64,000 nucleotides of DNA from Chrysopilus asiliformis (Eukaryota > Arthropoda > Insecta > Diptera > Rhagionidae): NCBI GenBank assembly GCA_964034945.1, contig OZ035962.1:18710530-18774529 (forward strand), given 5' to 3'. The position numbers and the translations under genes are program-made. The notes below the pieces were generated by a model. The model was not told the DNA's origin. It saw nothing but the letters and a program-made list of their open reading frames with translations, and ran no database searches. This document shows positions 35,870 through 47,625 of the stretch, in pieces (position 1 is the stretch's first letter; every line of letters begins with the position of its first letter).

Positions 35870-36450
35870 GTGAATAGAAATAAAAGCGAGATATTCACCC
35901 CTATTCCCGTAACCGGCGGGACGTGTATACGCCAAGCAAGTTTTATCTCGATCGAATGAAATTTTCTTATTCTAGTAGACGTAGAAAAGCAGTTTTATTT
36001 AGACCCGCGCTGACTATTTTGACAGTTTTGCTGATTCGATACGCATGAAGTTTTATTTGTTCAATTAAATGATTGTACTGCGTCTAGTTAGTTTTTCCTG
36101 ACCTTCAAAACTTATATTTAGTTAAAATTCATTGAATGTATAAATAAAATTCACATTTTTAGCCAAACTTTCTATTTAATTGATTGGTCCCGCAACGATT
36201 TACTCGCGGGAAATAAATGTATGGAAAAGTCAAAACATTCGCGGGTGCGTTTAGTGTAATACCGAAAGTAAAACGTTTTCAGCACCACGGCACACGCCGG
36301 GACAATTGCATTTAGCAGAATGCAAATTTGCTGCGGGAAACGCCAAATCCCGCGGCGTACACGTCCCTCCGGTTACGGGAATAGGACTGAATGTCATAAA
36401 AAAATCAAAAAGCATTTATCTCGCTTTTATTTTTAATACACATGCCCAAA
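35870..36450. mobile_element. palindromic MITE (as 6543-6689), split by an insertion
   Basis: The arms aaataaaagcgagata (35878 on) and tttatctcgcttttattt (36415 on) are those of 6568-6656, now separated by the 500-bp element 35893-36392. Confidence 0.7.
35893..36392. mobile_element. nested TIR element (CCTATTCCCGTAACCGG ends)
   Basis: The left attcacccctattcccgtaa and the right ttacgggaataggactgaat are inverse copies. The match continues inward (accgg.gggacgtgta..cgcc) to about 38 bp with few mismatches. The interior includes more gcggg/cccgc units. Non-coding. It lies inside the palindromic MITE and is therefore younger. Confidence 0.82.
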
Positions 36451-36474
36451 AATTTATTTTTTTAAAAGCTTTTA

Positions 36475-36790
36475 TTTAGCTTGCCTTCGTATCTGTCTGT
36501 CTGAATGCAAAGGTCTAATCTTGCAAACAAATTTTGATCCACTTCCACTCATCCGAGTTTGCACACATACGATGACAATACAATATTTTAATTACTTCGT
36601 TCTTGCAAGGATACGGGAAGGTCCTGCAAGGATAACGTGATTATCATTTTCTTCAAATTTTCTGGAAAAAATCTCATCTGGGGATTTCTGGGGTCGCTGA
36701 ATTCGATTCTGATGTTAAGAGGTCCGAAAGGATGACGAAAGGTCCTGTATGGATTACGTCATTATCCTTTTCCTCAAATTTTTTTCAATT
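36475..36790 (+). repeat. ggataac-family block
   Basis: Contains agcttgccttcgtatctgtc, then gatgacaatacaatatttta, gcaaggataacgtgattatc, ggggatttctggggtcgctg and gaaaggtcctg. This is the fullest single copy of the family and gives its segment order. Confidence 0.7.
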
Positions 36791-36938
36791 TTTTTTTTGT
36801 TTTTTTTTCTTTAGAATATTTTTTCATGAATAAATGGTATGCATTTTTGTGTTGCAATGGATCTTGCTTTATAATTTGCTGTCAGTGAATAAAATCCGCT
36901 TAGTAATGTGTAACATCTAAACGGTGCCTAAGTATTTT

Positions 36939-37014
36939 CTTCAACTTTGCGGCATTTCTTGAACTTTTCGGCACTTCTTGAACTTTTCGGCATTTCTCGA
37001 ACTTTTTGGCCTGA
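36939..37014. repeat. 19-bp minisatellite, 4 units
   Basis: Units of the form cttgaacttttcggcattt occur four times with one to five differences each. The short minus-strand frame through them is a by-product of the repeat. Confidence 0.85.
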
Positions 37015-38648
37015 TCGATATTGATAATAGTAAATTTGCTTTTCGATGCAAGATGCCAAAAAAATAATTAAATAAGTTATATATACATATTTGCAAATTA
37101 ATGTCGAATCCGATATACAATTTGTCACTGGTCTAGGAGAATTGAAATATGATCAAAAAAATATATTTCTAATAAAGCCTTTAAAATATCCTACAAATTT
37201 TTGTTTTCAATAAATTTTTCATAATGTTAAGAGTATTTACAGTGGATGGGGTTTTATATAATTTAATTCAAAATAAAAACATAAGCAAAAATCCTGCCTA
37301 GTTATTAAATTTTGATCTGGTCAAAAAATTTAACGTAGATCAAGATAAGCTTTCTAAAGCATCTTAAATGTAATCTACTTTAAAATATAAAAAATATAAT
37401 TTAATAAAAAATATATGAAACAAAAACTTTTGTTTATTAAAAAAAATTTAAAAAAAAAACTGTATAAACTAATAAATATTTGATGGTTCATTAAATTAAT
37501 CACGAATTATTATTACCATGGCTGTTGAACGGAAGTTACTATTCCATTTAATCCATCAGGATCTCTGGGAGTTTTGTTATGAATAGAATTTTACAATATT
37601 TATTTAATTTCTAAAAGAAAACTGATTTATAAAATTATTCACATAGTACCTCTCTTTCTCTATTATTCTTACAAATGCATATTTAATCACAACGAATAAA
37701 TATTTATGTAGAAATAAATTTCAATATTTATAAAAAAAAGATAATTTTTGAAGATGATATTTTTTATTATTCTTCTATTTAGTTTATAATTAGTATATTT
37801 ATTTAAATATCACACAACATTTTTTTTTTGTATTTCAATATATTTGAGTTTTAGTATAATATCATTTTTAACATTAATTATATTATTTACAAAGCTTTCG
37901 TTTATCTGATATTTAGTACAGAGAAAATAATTTCTTTAGATATAGGCATTTGAATCTTAATCTTAATTCCAAATTCATTACCAAATTTATAATAAAAATA
38001 TATACAATATTAATTTTAGATTAATTATAAAAATTAACTTAAAATTAAAACAAAAACAATTTCCCATCTGACAAGAGTTATGAACAAATAACATTTAACA
38101 CATTATTCAAAAGGTTTATTTTTTTTCACCTAAGATACTTGGATAATGTTTTCCACATCAAGACAAGTTACTTTAAACAGAAAACTGGGTTATAAATAAT
38201 ATCAGTTTAAGCCCATTTATATTGAAAAAATATTTGAAAACAACATTGAAAAAATAAAACAAAATACATATTTTGATTTATCCATGAAAAATAGACTGAT
38301 TTATAAACAATTCAATTTATTTGTAAAAGCAACTTTTTTTCAAGTTTTTAATAAGGGTATGGTCTCCGAATGTGAACGACACCGATTTTAAAACGTCATA
38401 AAGAACTGAACGGATGGACTTATTTGAATGAAACCCCTTTCTTTTTGAATGGGCGGAGAGGAGGAAAATTCTTATGATTAAATGAAATAATTTTGGTTGG
38501 TTGAAAATTAAAAATAGTGTTTAAAATACTAAAAAAAAATTGGATTTCAATTTTTTAAAAATGGACCCCTGCGGACCACAATTGAAATTTCTGAATCCAC
38601 ATATATGCAAAATATGATGAAATTGTTGAATTTCCAGAGAATTTAACT
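37015..38648. other. intron sequence; one candidate coding islet at ~37515-37580
   Basis: Very AT-rich. At 37515-37580 the minus strand has a short, more balanced stretch translating NKTPRDPDGLNGIVTSVQQP and a possible donor ATG|GTAATA. It might be a small Rim exon but has no independent support; see findings. Nothing else recognised. Confidence 0.3.
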
Positions 38649-39463
38649 GGGCGCGTTTAGACCGGTGCTAAGTTGGCAGTTTTTTCAATGTAGCGCTGGT
38701 ATAAATGCGTTCTACTTCAGCAATGCAATGCGCTCCAGCACAGCAGAAGTATTTTGGCTTTGCTAACTCTTGACGCTGATATATAGATGCAAAATAACCT
38801 TGTTTTTGAGTTAAATTTTAACTTTGCACTAACCTTCGAACCGTGTGGATGTTATTCTTTTCTAATCCTTTGTGCAATTTTCATGCTAGAGATTGTAAAA
38901 ATTGTACGCAAATGCAAAAAATTGACGGTCCACGCAATATACACTTAGCGAGATGTCACATTGGCCATCAGCTCCTGCAGCTGACTGATCCCGACATCAG
39001 TTGCACATGTAAACCAATGGCGCATGGCACACTGCAAAAAATGTGCAGCTGCATGTCTGGGACACACAGCGGACTTTTTTGTAGCTGACATCAGGAACAT
39101 GTCGGGTAGTTTCTAATGTCATTTTTGATAGATTAAATCAAATAAAATGATAATTTGCAATATTTTTTATCATCAGTAGCACAGGCTATTAAGGTAGCAT
39201 AGCGCCTCTCTAGATTATAGGCTCTCTACTTCATATAATGTTGACTTTAAAATAATTACTAGTTGGGAAAGTTCTTCCTCCGAGTCCGACATTTTGACAT
39301 TTGAGGTCAGCTGATCCCAGTTCAGTGTGCCACGTCAACTGATCGAATCAGTTCCTGCAGCTGCGCGACCTGATGTCGGGATCAGTCAGCTGCAGGAGCT
39401 GATTGACCAATGTGACATCACCGGCAGAACGGCAGGCTAAGTTAGCTCGGTCTAAATGCACCC
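38649..39463. mobile_element. TIR element (GGGCGCGTTTAGACC ends), copy 2, with a nested element
   Basis: The left GGGCGCGTTTAGACCGGTGC and the right gttagctcggtctaaatgcaccc are those of 23279-23630 with a few substitutions. Its length is inflated by the element 38953-39418. Confidence 0.82.
38953..39418. mobile_element. nested foldback element (ATGTCACATTGG ends)
   Basis: The left ATGTCACATTGGCCATCAGC and the right gctgattgaccaatgtgacat are inverse copies, and the match extends to about 50 bp through ctcctgcagctgactgatcc and cgacatcag. The interior repeats cagctg and tgtcggga-type motifs. Non-coding. Confidence 0.82.
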
Positions 39464-39494
39464 AATGAAACTTAAGGGATTTGGCAATATTATA

Positions 39495-40472
39495 CATGGT
39501 AAAAAAATTTAATTACACTGGACCTATATGTAATCCAATGCAAAATTTTAATCCAACACTATGGAATAGAATTTTTAATTTCATTTAGTAGTGAAGTCTA
39601 CAACTTTTATTAAATGGTGGACATCAATTTTAAAAGTATTTAAGTTCGATATCTAATTTAAAAAATAATTAAAATTGAGGGCTGAAAATATTTAAATATT
39701 TTCAATCATTCGCTTGTATTAAATTCTAACCCAAAAGTGTATTAAAATATTAATGAAATTTTAATACAATTTTGGATTAGAATTTAATACAAGCGAGATA
39801 TTGAAAATATTCAAAAAAAAAATTTATGATATTTAACCCTAATCCGCATTCGCGGTGTCTTTGAGACACCGATGCAGTTTTGAGAGTGATTGTTACGAAT
39901 GTTAAAAAAGTTGTTGCATTCATGCTCCTTGACTTTGTTTTTTTAAGCCAATACTATTTAAAAACGAAAAAAAAATAATTTTTTTTACTACAACAATAAT
40001 ATTTCGCTTTTATGAAATTTACCCTTAATCCACGCAGGCGGTGTCTCAAAGACACCGTAACGGTTTTACCAGCAAAGAAAGGTTATTTTGGTATCACTTT
40101 GCTTCTATTTCGCAAAATATCGGACTGTAGTAGGCGATAATAACTGTAGCACTTCCCAAAAGAGAAAACGTTGCTTCCTGTGTCCCCATTTCTAAGGTCG
40201 CGCTTTGAAGCAGATAAGTGCAAATCCAAGAAAAATGTTTGTAACGAAAATTCTTAAAAATCAATTTTATGCTACAATTATAAAAAGTACGAATAATGTA
40301 TATACAAATAAATAAATATTATTAACTGAATTAAAAAATGCAAACTCAAAAAAAATTTTTTTTATTAAATTATTCTATTTTCCCGGCATGGTGTCTTTCA
40401 GACACCGCCTGCGTGGATTAAGGACAAAATTAGCCTGAGCTGATTAGGGTTAAATAAGTAATTTTTACCGTG
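39495..40472. mobile_element. CACGG-type TIR element hosting a TTAA element
   Basis: The left CATGGTAAAAAAATTTAATTAC and the right taatttttaccgtg are inverse copies with TA outside on both sides (ata/tat), as at 8316-9347. A large palindrome at 39692-39812 (tcgcttgtattaaattctaa mirrored) fills the left part. The TTAA element 39837-40449 is inserted near its right end. Confidence 0.62.
39837..40449. mobile_element. TTAA (piggyBac-type) element with GGTGTCT hairpins
   Basis: TTAA at 39833-39836 and 40450-40453 flanks ends CCCTAATCCGC and gctgattaggg. The hairpin cggtgtctttgagacaccg lies 17 bp inside the left end and recurs at about 40040 and 40386. A second inverted pair, ccttaatccacgcaggcggt and its complement (40022 and 40425), lies within, suggesting a nested copy or a duplicated end. 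No transposase. Confidence 0.85.
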
Positions 40473-40683
40473 TATTTAATAAGAAAAATTTGTGCGAATA
40501 ACGGATGTTTTTCAATTGAAGAAAGTTGAAATGTAAATCACGTTGTCAAAATATAGGAAAATCGAAAAAAAGGTATTCACTATCTAGATTTTGAACTGTC
40601 CGAGAGGGTCACAGGATTACATGCAAGTTCTCATTAAAGAACATTAATTAAGAAGTTTAAAAAAATATATTAAGCTCAATTCA

Positions 40684-40963
40684 GACTAACGATTGCGATT
40701 GAAGATTCTCGACCAATGGGATCAAAGCTGCCAAAGATAGGGACATGAAAGCTTTAATCTCATTGGTCGAGGAAGCTCAATCGTAATCGCAATCGAATTC
40801 GCAATAGTAATTGCTGTCATAATGGCAATCGTAATCGTGATCGCAATCGTAATCGCAATCGCAATCGCAATCGTGATCGTAATCGTAATCGTAATCGCAA
40901 TGGCAATCGTAATCACAATCGTAATCGCAATCGTAATTGTAATCGTAATCGCAATCGTTAGTC
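40684..40963. mobile_element. foldback element with hexanucleotide repeats, copy 2
   Basis: The 17-bp termini GACTAACGATTGCGATT and aatcgcaatcgttagtc are exact inverse copies. Inside are the same hairpin as at 26448-26512 (ctcgaccaatgggatcaaag against ctttaatctcattggtcgag) and about 170 bp of aatcgt/aatcgc/aatggc hexamers, with far more variation than in copy 1. This is the compact form of the family. Confidence 0.88.
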
Positions 40964-41117
40964 TAAATTGGGTTTTAGACTGGGTGCGTCTATTTGTATC
41001 GAACTAAAAGTTATTTCTCTTGGATAAATCGAAATATTTACATCCAAATAAATGAATATTTAAGGATATTTTCAATGAAATTCGTATTTGTGTAGATTTG
41101 TTACGTTATTAAATTAT
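40964..41117. other. intron sequence, nothing recognised
   Basis: Short AT-rich spacer. Confidence 0.5.
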
Positions 41118-41255
41118 TGGTGCGTATTCATAGTCATTTTTAAACATAGGTTTTGTCCAACATGAATTTAATCTGACAGTTTGATATGATTTTTGGTCAG
41201 TATAAACTCATGTTTAACAAAACCTATGTTATAAAACGGCTATGAATATGCGCCA
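41118..41255. mobile_element. 138-bp foldback MITE
   Basis: The left tggtgcgtattcatagtcat and the right (gctatgaatatgcgcca) are inverse copies; the inner arms aaacataggttttgt and acaaaacctatgtt continue the fold. An ATT on both sides could be a 3-bp duplication. Confidence 0.8.
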
Positions 41256-43239
41256 TTGTGTAGAAATAAATGAAAAATAAATTGTTATTTTTTACGAAAA
41301 CTTGTTTTCCTTGGTAAATTAAATGAATATTGTTTTGATTGTGAAAATTAATTGGAAAAAAATTGTTTTCATCGTTTATTATTGTACTAAGTTGGAAGTT
41401 TTTAAAAATGTTTTTTTTGACCGTTTTTTTTTCAAATTTTCTCAATAACCTTAACTACTTGTTTCTCTACGTATATTATAAGTTTATTGTTTATTTAATA
41501 TTATAGTAAATACTCGCGTTATGTACAACAAATCTGATTAACTTCATTTTCGCAAGGCTTCACTATTTGCATTATTCTTCCTCATAAATTCCACATAATA
41601 TATTATATTGAAAAAACGAGTTTTTTTTTGTTATAATATTTACGCATATTAAAAATAAAAAAAATGTCAATTTTCGTGTGGTTTTCACATATCACGAATG
41701 ACGGAAATAAAAGATATGAAAATTAATAAAATGTATATGTCGATATATTAGTATCAATTAATTAATAAAAACATGTTTCGCAGTCAATAAAATCTGCCAT
41801 ACGGCAATTTTCCGAGGTACACATCATATAAGGATATTTTTATTGACCAACTGTCGGCTTGTTTGTTCGTTATGTCTGCTTCGCTGTGTGAAAATGTTTA
41901 TCCATATATTTTGTACAGTTTAAGCGTAGGAGGTCTCTTAAATGGTATATGAATTTCCTCTGTCACATTCCTACCGTTTCGCACTTTTCCACACATTTAT
42001 ATATTTATATACCTTCACATATATTACAATATCGTTTTGTTGTTTGCCCTCGTTCACGAAGCTTCATAAAATATTTATGGCGACACAATTTTACTTTTAT
42101 ATGAAATACAATATTCAGTCAGTTGATATCATATACATATCTGTTTTTATTTAGATACATATGTTTGTATAACTTAGGTACCAAATTCCATCATTTCAAC
42201 TCAAGTATTTCTTTTTAAGCCATAGTATTTCTAACCTAGCCGTATGGGTCTCTCATGTGTTAAAACGTACCATGTTAGATCAAATGGCAAATTCGTCCTC
42301 ACGGTGCGTGAATTGGGCTGTTTTGTTCACCCATAACATGTCGTTTACGACGAAAAAAAAGCAGAGGAGCAAAACAACGAAACGCAGAAAAAACAATAAA
42401 ATGTCCTTTCGAAGATTCAATTAGGTGAGTGACAATGTACTCCGTGAAATGGATATTAGGTTAAATTTTTCGTCTTCGCGATCGCTTTAGATAATGGAAG
42501 TGTATTAATGTCGATAGCAATCAGAAAAAAGGTTCTATTTATTAGGGCAATTATTTTCCGATTCTTAATCAGGTGAACAGTTGTTCCGGTTAGCAATATT
42601 TTTCAGCGGAAATCATTTTGTTAAAAAAAAATCGTACCTTGAAACTGTGTTTTTGATTGTCAGAGTGTTATTTTTCAGTTTATCGTCCATTTCACAAAAT
42701 ACCTTACGAAAATGAAAGAAATCTTCATATTTAACATTTACATATATTACCTAACAGTTCATGTATATCAACATTAACAACTATATTGAATTGTATTTAG
42801 GTCGAAATTTAAAATAGTATTCAACACAAACTGTCCAAAAATATTTGAAATATTAGATGCTTTGTTTTACATTTTATATTGGTGCCTAATTTAACATTGT
42901 GATTGGTATCGCAAGTATGCCCATCGCATTTGACAAAGAACGAAATAAAACTTTCTGCGATTGAAATTTTTTACTATCATAGTCAGTAGAAGATTAACCC
43001 ATTATGAACCAGCGTTTGTATTCCATAATAACAACTTTGACTCGTATGTGGTAACAATAAAGCTCAAAGCTGCTCAAAGTGACTGTTCAGAGGATCGAAA
43101 TGAGTTGACGCTACAGGGCTGTTAGGGTCTATTTGACACTAAATAACAATTTTAAGCTGCCTTCACATTTATACCTTAAACAAAATAGTCACAATATTTT
43201 GAGACTTTGTAACTTAAAGTTGAATTTATTTATTTTTAA
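41256..43239. other. intron sequence, nothing recognised
   Basis: Two kilobases of AT-rich DNA. A more balanced patch at 42240-42440 has no splice-flanked frame that I could connect to Rim. No repeat partner noticed. Confidence 0.4.
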
Positions 43240-43622
43240 CTAGCTTACATACCCGTCGTTGCCGGGTTAAGCTTTTTGTCTAAGTTTTAGAATACGAAGA
43301 AAACCGGAAAGAACTTAAAAACTTTTTAATGGGTCTATGTTGGGGCTGGACCCCCGACGAACATCTCTGCCAAATTTCAGGCCAATCGCTTCAGTAGTGT
43401 TCCCGCGAAAGAGCAACGTAGCGCAAAAACTAAGTTTCGAATCACTTTACCCCCTCCCCTTACTCCCCCCACTCCTCGCGCTACTTTTCCGTATGCCTAT
43501 GTTGGAACCAGAACTACCACAGACACTCATGCCAAATTTCAAGCCAATCAGTGCAGCCATTTTTGCGTGAAAGAGGAACAGACAGACAGACAGAGAGACA
43601 CCAACTCATTTTTATATATTAG
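43240..43622 (-). mobile_element. short Helitron-like element
   Basis: On the minus strand it starts (t)actaatatataaaaatgag and ends with the hairpin cccggcaacgacggg, a short spacer and CTAG next to a T. These match Helitron 5' and 3' structure. The interior contains gtctgtctgtctgttcctc and 'gccaaatttca'-type leader text, and there is no coding. The 5' boundary is uncertain by a few bases. Confidence 0.75.
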
Positions 43623-43764
43623 TATGATTAAAAACAATGGAGGGGGAGGGGGAAAGAAAATTACTGGGACGTTTCAGAATTCCACGCCATTTTTGGGGAA
43701 ATATAGCTTCAATGTCGACTAAGATTATACTGTATTTCCGGTTTCGCTCTCGTCAGCCCTTTTA

Positions 43765-43935
43765 AAGGCCTGTGTCCACATGGAAGTTTATTTGCAGAAG
43801 TCGCTTCTAACAGAGACTTCTGGAAGTTTTTCCCGTGGAAACACTAACTGCAAGTGGACTTCCAGAAGTTGTGACACCAGAAATCTCTTCTAGAAGCGAC
43901 TTCTGCAAATAAACTTCCATGTGGACACAGGCCTT
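43765..43935. mobile_element. 171-bp foldback MITE with TA flanks
   Basis: TA|AAGGCCTGTGTCCACATGGA at the left and tccatgtggacacaggcctt|TA at the right. The arms are identical for about 45 bp (continuing agtttatttgcagaagtcgc). The middle again contains cttctggaag/cttccagaag units. Very well preserved, so recent. Confidence 0.93.
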
Positions 43936-45711
43936 TACCCTGTGTTGATTAATTTACAGACGTTTTCCAACTGATGGAACATTTGGAAGGCTGGCCCGAT
44001 TGGGTTAAAAATTGGCACAGGAATACTTGTCAGGGTTAACTATTCTAAAAACTCTCTTTCAAAAAATGTTTCAAAAAATCTGCTTCCTTCTAACTCCTCT
44101 TCGTACTATTTTATCCGAGTTTTCGGTATTCGATGAGTCCTGCCTCAAACAAATTTTCTTCCACTAAAATTAACTCCCCTCCTTATCAATAAATCCCTTT
44201 CCAGCTGCCTGCGGAACCGCTGAAAGAATTTTTACCGGGTTTTTTAAAATTTTCCCTCACAAAATCAACTCTCCCCTCTATTCCAGGAACCCCTTCCCTA
44301 ATTTAACATGGGGAGGAGAGAGGGGGAGGGGGGAGGTGAATAATTTTGAGGCAAGATTTATTGAATACCGACAACCCGATTAAGCTCCGGTCAGGGGTTC
44401 CGGAGATAACGGGAGAGGGAGCAGATTTTTTAAGGGAGCAGATTTTTTGACACATAGATAGTTTTTATAATTGTTAACTCTGACAAGTTTTTTTTGTGAA
44501 AACTTTTGAGTTGTTCGAAAAAATCTGAAAGTTTGTGTTTAATTTGCCGCAATTTATTAATCACTAATGCAAGAATATGTTTTAGATCAGATACATAAAA
44601 ATTTCTAAGGACTAATCAATTTGATAGGAAATGAATTCATAAACTTTAACAAATAGTTTTCATAATCGCTTGATAAATCTATTGAGAGCAGCCATATGCT
44701 GCAGGAGTTTTTTTTTGTTTTCTCACAATCAGTCGATAATAATTTTTGGGGAAAAAACAAAACACTTTATCGGCTCTGATGACTATGCGTGTTCAATTAC
44801 TTTTCGAAATGTCATAATAATAAAAAAGTTCAATCAATCAATTATTGATAAATTACCAACAGAGAAGTAAATTTCGTTCTTTATGACATGTCGCCATAAA
44901 TTACCTTCATTGGAACAGAAACTTTCATAAATCACGCAATTTAGAGTAAATGTGTATTTTAATTATTTATTGTGTTATTTCATTATATTTTTCACCTAAT
45001 TAATTTAGTTTTGTTAACGCTTTTCCATATTTCCATGTATATTAGATTTAATTTTAATTAGTAAAATATAACATTTTTTTGTTTGTTTGTGTACCTAATT
45101 AGTAATTAATGTATAGTATAGTATTTATTTTAATTTTCTAACACATTTATATATAGCGTTAATCAGTGGTTTTATTTAAAAATTTTCTATTCAATTATTG
45201 TTGTTCTGTTTTGAGTTTATGATGATATCTTACATATGATTAGTTTATGATTAGTTATATCACACTACAAAACCACAAATATAGTACAAATACTAAATAT
45301 ATAGATTTAATATCTGTACACTGAACAAATTTTCTACCATAAATGAATAAAATATTTATAATAAATATATTTATACATGTATGTATATATCTTTCAATAT
45401 CATTGGTCACAACGAACATTTATCTCTCTCTTTCAGTATTTTTTTTTTGTGATAAAAAATTGTATTACCATTTTTGGTTGGAATAAAGAAATAACATTTA
45501 TCAAAAAATTAATATTACTATTACACTCCTATTTCAGGATTTTTGCATCGCTTACATCTCGCTTTGAACAATCTATCACAAGAATCTTGAAGGCGTTGTG
45601 ATTTAGCTTTTATGTGAAGCCGGAAACTAGTAAGACCCGAGGCTTAAGAACCAAAAAAACAAGTTTTTTAGGACAACAAACATGGACAGAGCTTGAATCG
45701 CGATGTAAACT
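43936..45711. other. intron; degenerate pyrimidine/purine-rich repeat at 44060-44440
   Basis: 44060-44440 alternates cccctcc-type and ggggagg-type patches and resembles 61730-62010 loosely. The rest is plain AT-rich DNA with no coding signal. Confidence 0.4.
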
Positions 45712-45951
45712 CAGAGAGAAGATAGTAAATTTAACTATTTTATAATGGAGAGTCGTGACTATTACTAAAATAGTTAATTTTAATTACAAAAATAGTCAAA
45801 ATCAACCATTTTTATAAGAAATTTACCTTCTTAGTAGTGAAATTCACTATTTTGTATTTAAATTGACCATTTTTTCAATTCAAATTAATTATTTTTTAAT
45901 GAAAATTAACTATTTTAGTGGTAGTTAGATTAAATATTTTTTCTTTGCGTG
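45712..45951. mobile_element. small TIR element (copy related to 3635-3957)
   Basis: The left cagagagaagatagtaaattt and the right (taaatattttttctttgcgtg) are weakly inverse. The interior 'aaccatttttataagaaattta' and 'ccattttttcaattcaaatta' are shared with 3790-3890. Many aactatttt/aaaatagtt units occur in both orientations. Confidence 0.5.
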
Positions 45952-46361
45952 TAGTCAGGGAGAAGTCGTTTATACCCAAGTAACCAAAATTAGAACCGCG
46001 ATGTAGTCAGGGCGCAATCATCTATACGCAAGAAAGATATATGGGGTTACAAATTGATTGCTGCGACGTCAAAGCGACGTTGCTCCAATATTTATGCAAC
46101 CGTTTTTACCCAGTTTTTTTTGTTACTATCGTATAACTCTTGTGCAACCGTTTGTGCCGAAAATCTTTTGTGACAAAGGATGATTGGAGGAAAGTTTGAC
46201 GTCAATGTAAACTTGTATTGCCATTGTACATTGCTAGAAAACACTGTAAGTATGTATTTCTTGGCCCAAAGTTGACTATTTATACTTCGATAGCACTGTT
46301 TGCAAGTGAATTATTAACAAGCACTAAAGAAGAAAGGGAAAACAACAAAAAAATTTCAACG

Positions 46362-46760
46362 GGTCACAAAGTAACCGATTTGCAACGGTTTTTTTTGCGA
46401 CCGGTCATAAAGTAACCAATTTGTAACTGTTTTTTTGATGACCGCTTAAAAAGTAACCAATTTATAACGGTTTTTTGCGACCCGTCATAAAGTAACCAAT
46501 TTGTAACTGTTTTTTTGACGACCGCTTAAAAAGTAACCAACTTATAACGGTGTTTTGCGACCGGTCCTAAAGTAACCAATTTGTAACTGTTTTTTTGACG
46601 ACCGATTAAAAAGAAACCAATTTATGACGGTTCTTTGAGGCAGGTCACAAAGTCACCGGTTTGTAGCGATTATTTGCCACCAGTTACAAAATAACCAATT
46701 TCCAATGATTTTATTGTGACCGGTCAGAAGGTAAACGTAATATAAACCAATTTGCAAGCG
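46362..46760. repeat. tandem array of ~55-bp units with dimer pattern
   Basis: Units of the form cgaccggtcataaagtaacc + aatttgtaactgttttttt alternate with tgaccgcttaaaaagtaacc + aatttataacggtttttt. About seven units are visible, decaying towards 46760. The alternation points to a roughly 110-bp dimer that was duplicated after the halves diverged. Confidence 0.88.
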
Positions 46761-46974
46761 GGGTCACTTTGTAATCTGAGTCAATTTTTGCAATTTCGAG
46801 CCTATTAAGAATTTTGAAATTCCTTCGAACCATTCCTAAGTTTATTGCTAACAAATAAACAATTCAGTATTGGAGTTTTGATATCAATCCTCCTAAAATT
46901 TCCCAAAATTTGCCAAAATTTCCCAAAATTTCATTAAAATACATTACAATTGCCGCTTTTCAATGAAAAGAGAT

Positions 46975-47410
46975 TAGAGTTTCCCAACCATTGAGTCACG
47001 ACTCTCTAGGGGTCGCCAAACATTTTTAAGGGGTAGTCAATCATTTTTAGGGGGTCGTCAATCATTTTTAGGAGTGGTCAATCATTCTTTGGGGGTCGCG
47101 ATATTTGCAACGTCTTTTTTTTTTTAATAAAATCAATTAATTTTACGAAATTGGAAAAGTAACGAATCTGTTTTTTAGGTTGGAAAGTCAACTTTAATTT
47201 ATTTTTCAACTAAATTAAAGTTATATTTCACTTTGAATATTGATAAAATCTTCGCCTACGGCGCATTGCTCGTAAAGATTTTTAACATGCGCTGAATTAT
47301 CTTGTAATCTTTCAACCGTAGTTGGACAAGGAGATCACTGATCCTTGTATAGCTCCAAATTTCGAAAAAAGGTGGTTAAGAGAGGAAAAAGTTTGAGAAC
47401 CACTAACTAG
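46975..47410. repeat. possible hAT-derived repeat with short tandem units
   Basis: tttcccaaccattgagtcac at the left and gtttgagaaccacta at the right resemble the usual ends of hAT elements (…ttctcaaac…), but no 8-bp duplication is visible. Four tandem units of about 24 bp (ggggtcgtcaatcattttta) occupy 47025-47100. Confidence 0.4.
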
Positions 47411-47554
47411 TACAGATAGATATTCATTTACCCAATTTGTTTTACATGATATGTTTTCGTATGAATGCAAAAATCGTGAAATTGGATGGCACAACCATAC
47501 AGAAGATTTATAAAATACCGTTTAAAGTTAGTCTAAACTTTCTCTACTAGAATT

Positions 47555-47625
47555 TTTGGGATATGGTACGTATCTGCCACTAGAAATGTATGTTATTTAG
47601 TGGCAAATATCTGCATTTGACATAT
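47555..47625. mobile_element. short foldback MITE fragment (family of 49444)
   Basis: ggtacgtatctgccact mirrored by agtggcaaatatctgc around 'agaaatgtatgttattt'; matches the arms at 5720-5770 and 49465-49515. Outer ends are eroded. Confidence 0.6.

Noticed and set aside
42240..42440. Less AT-rich patch considered as a Rim exon
   Set aside because: No frame with acceptor and donor fits the neighbouring phases, and no RIM-like peptide could be read.
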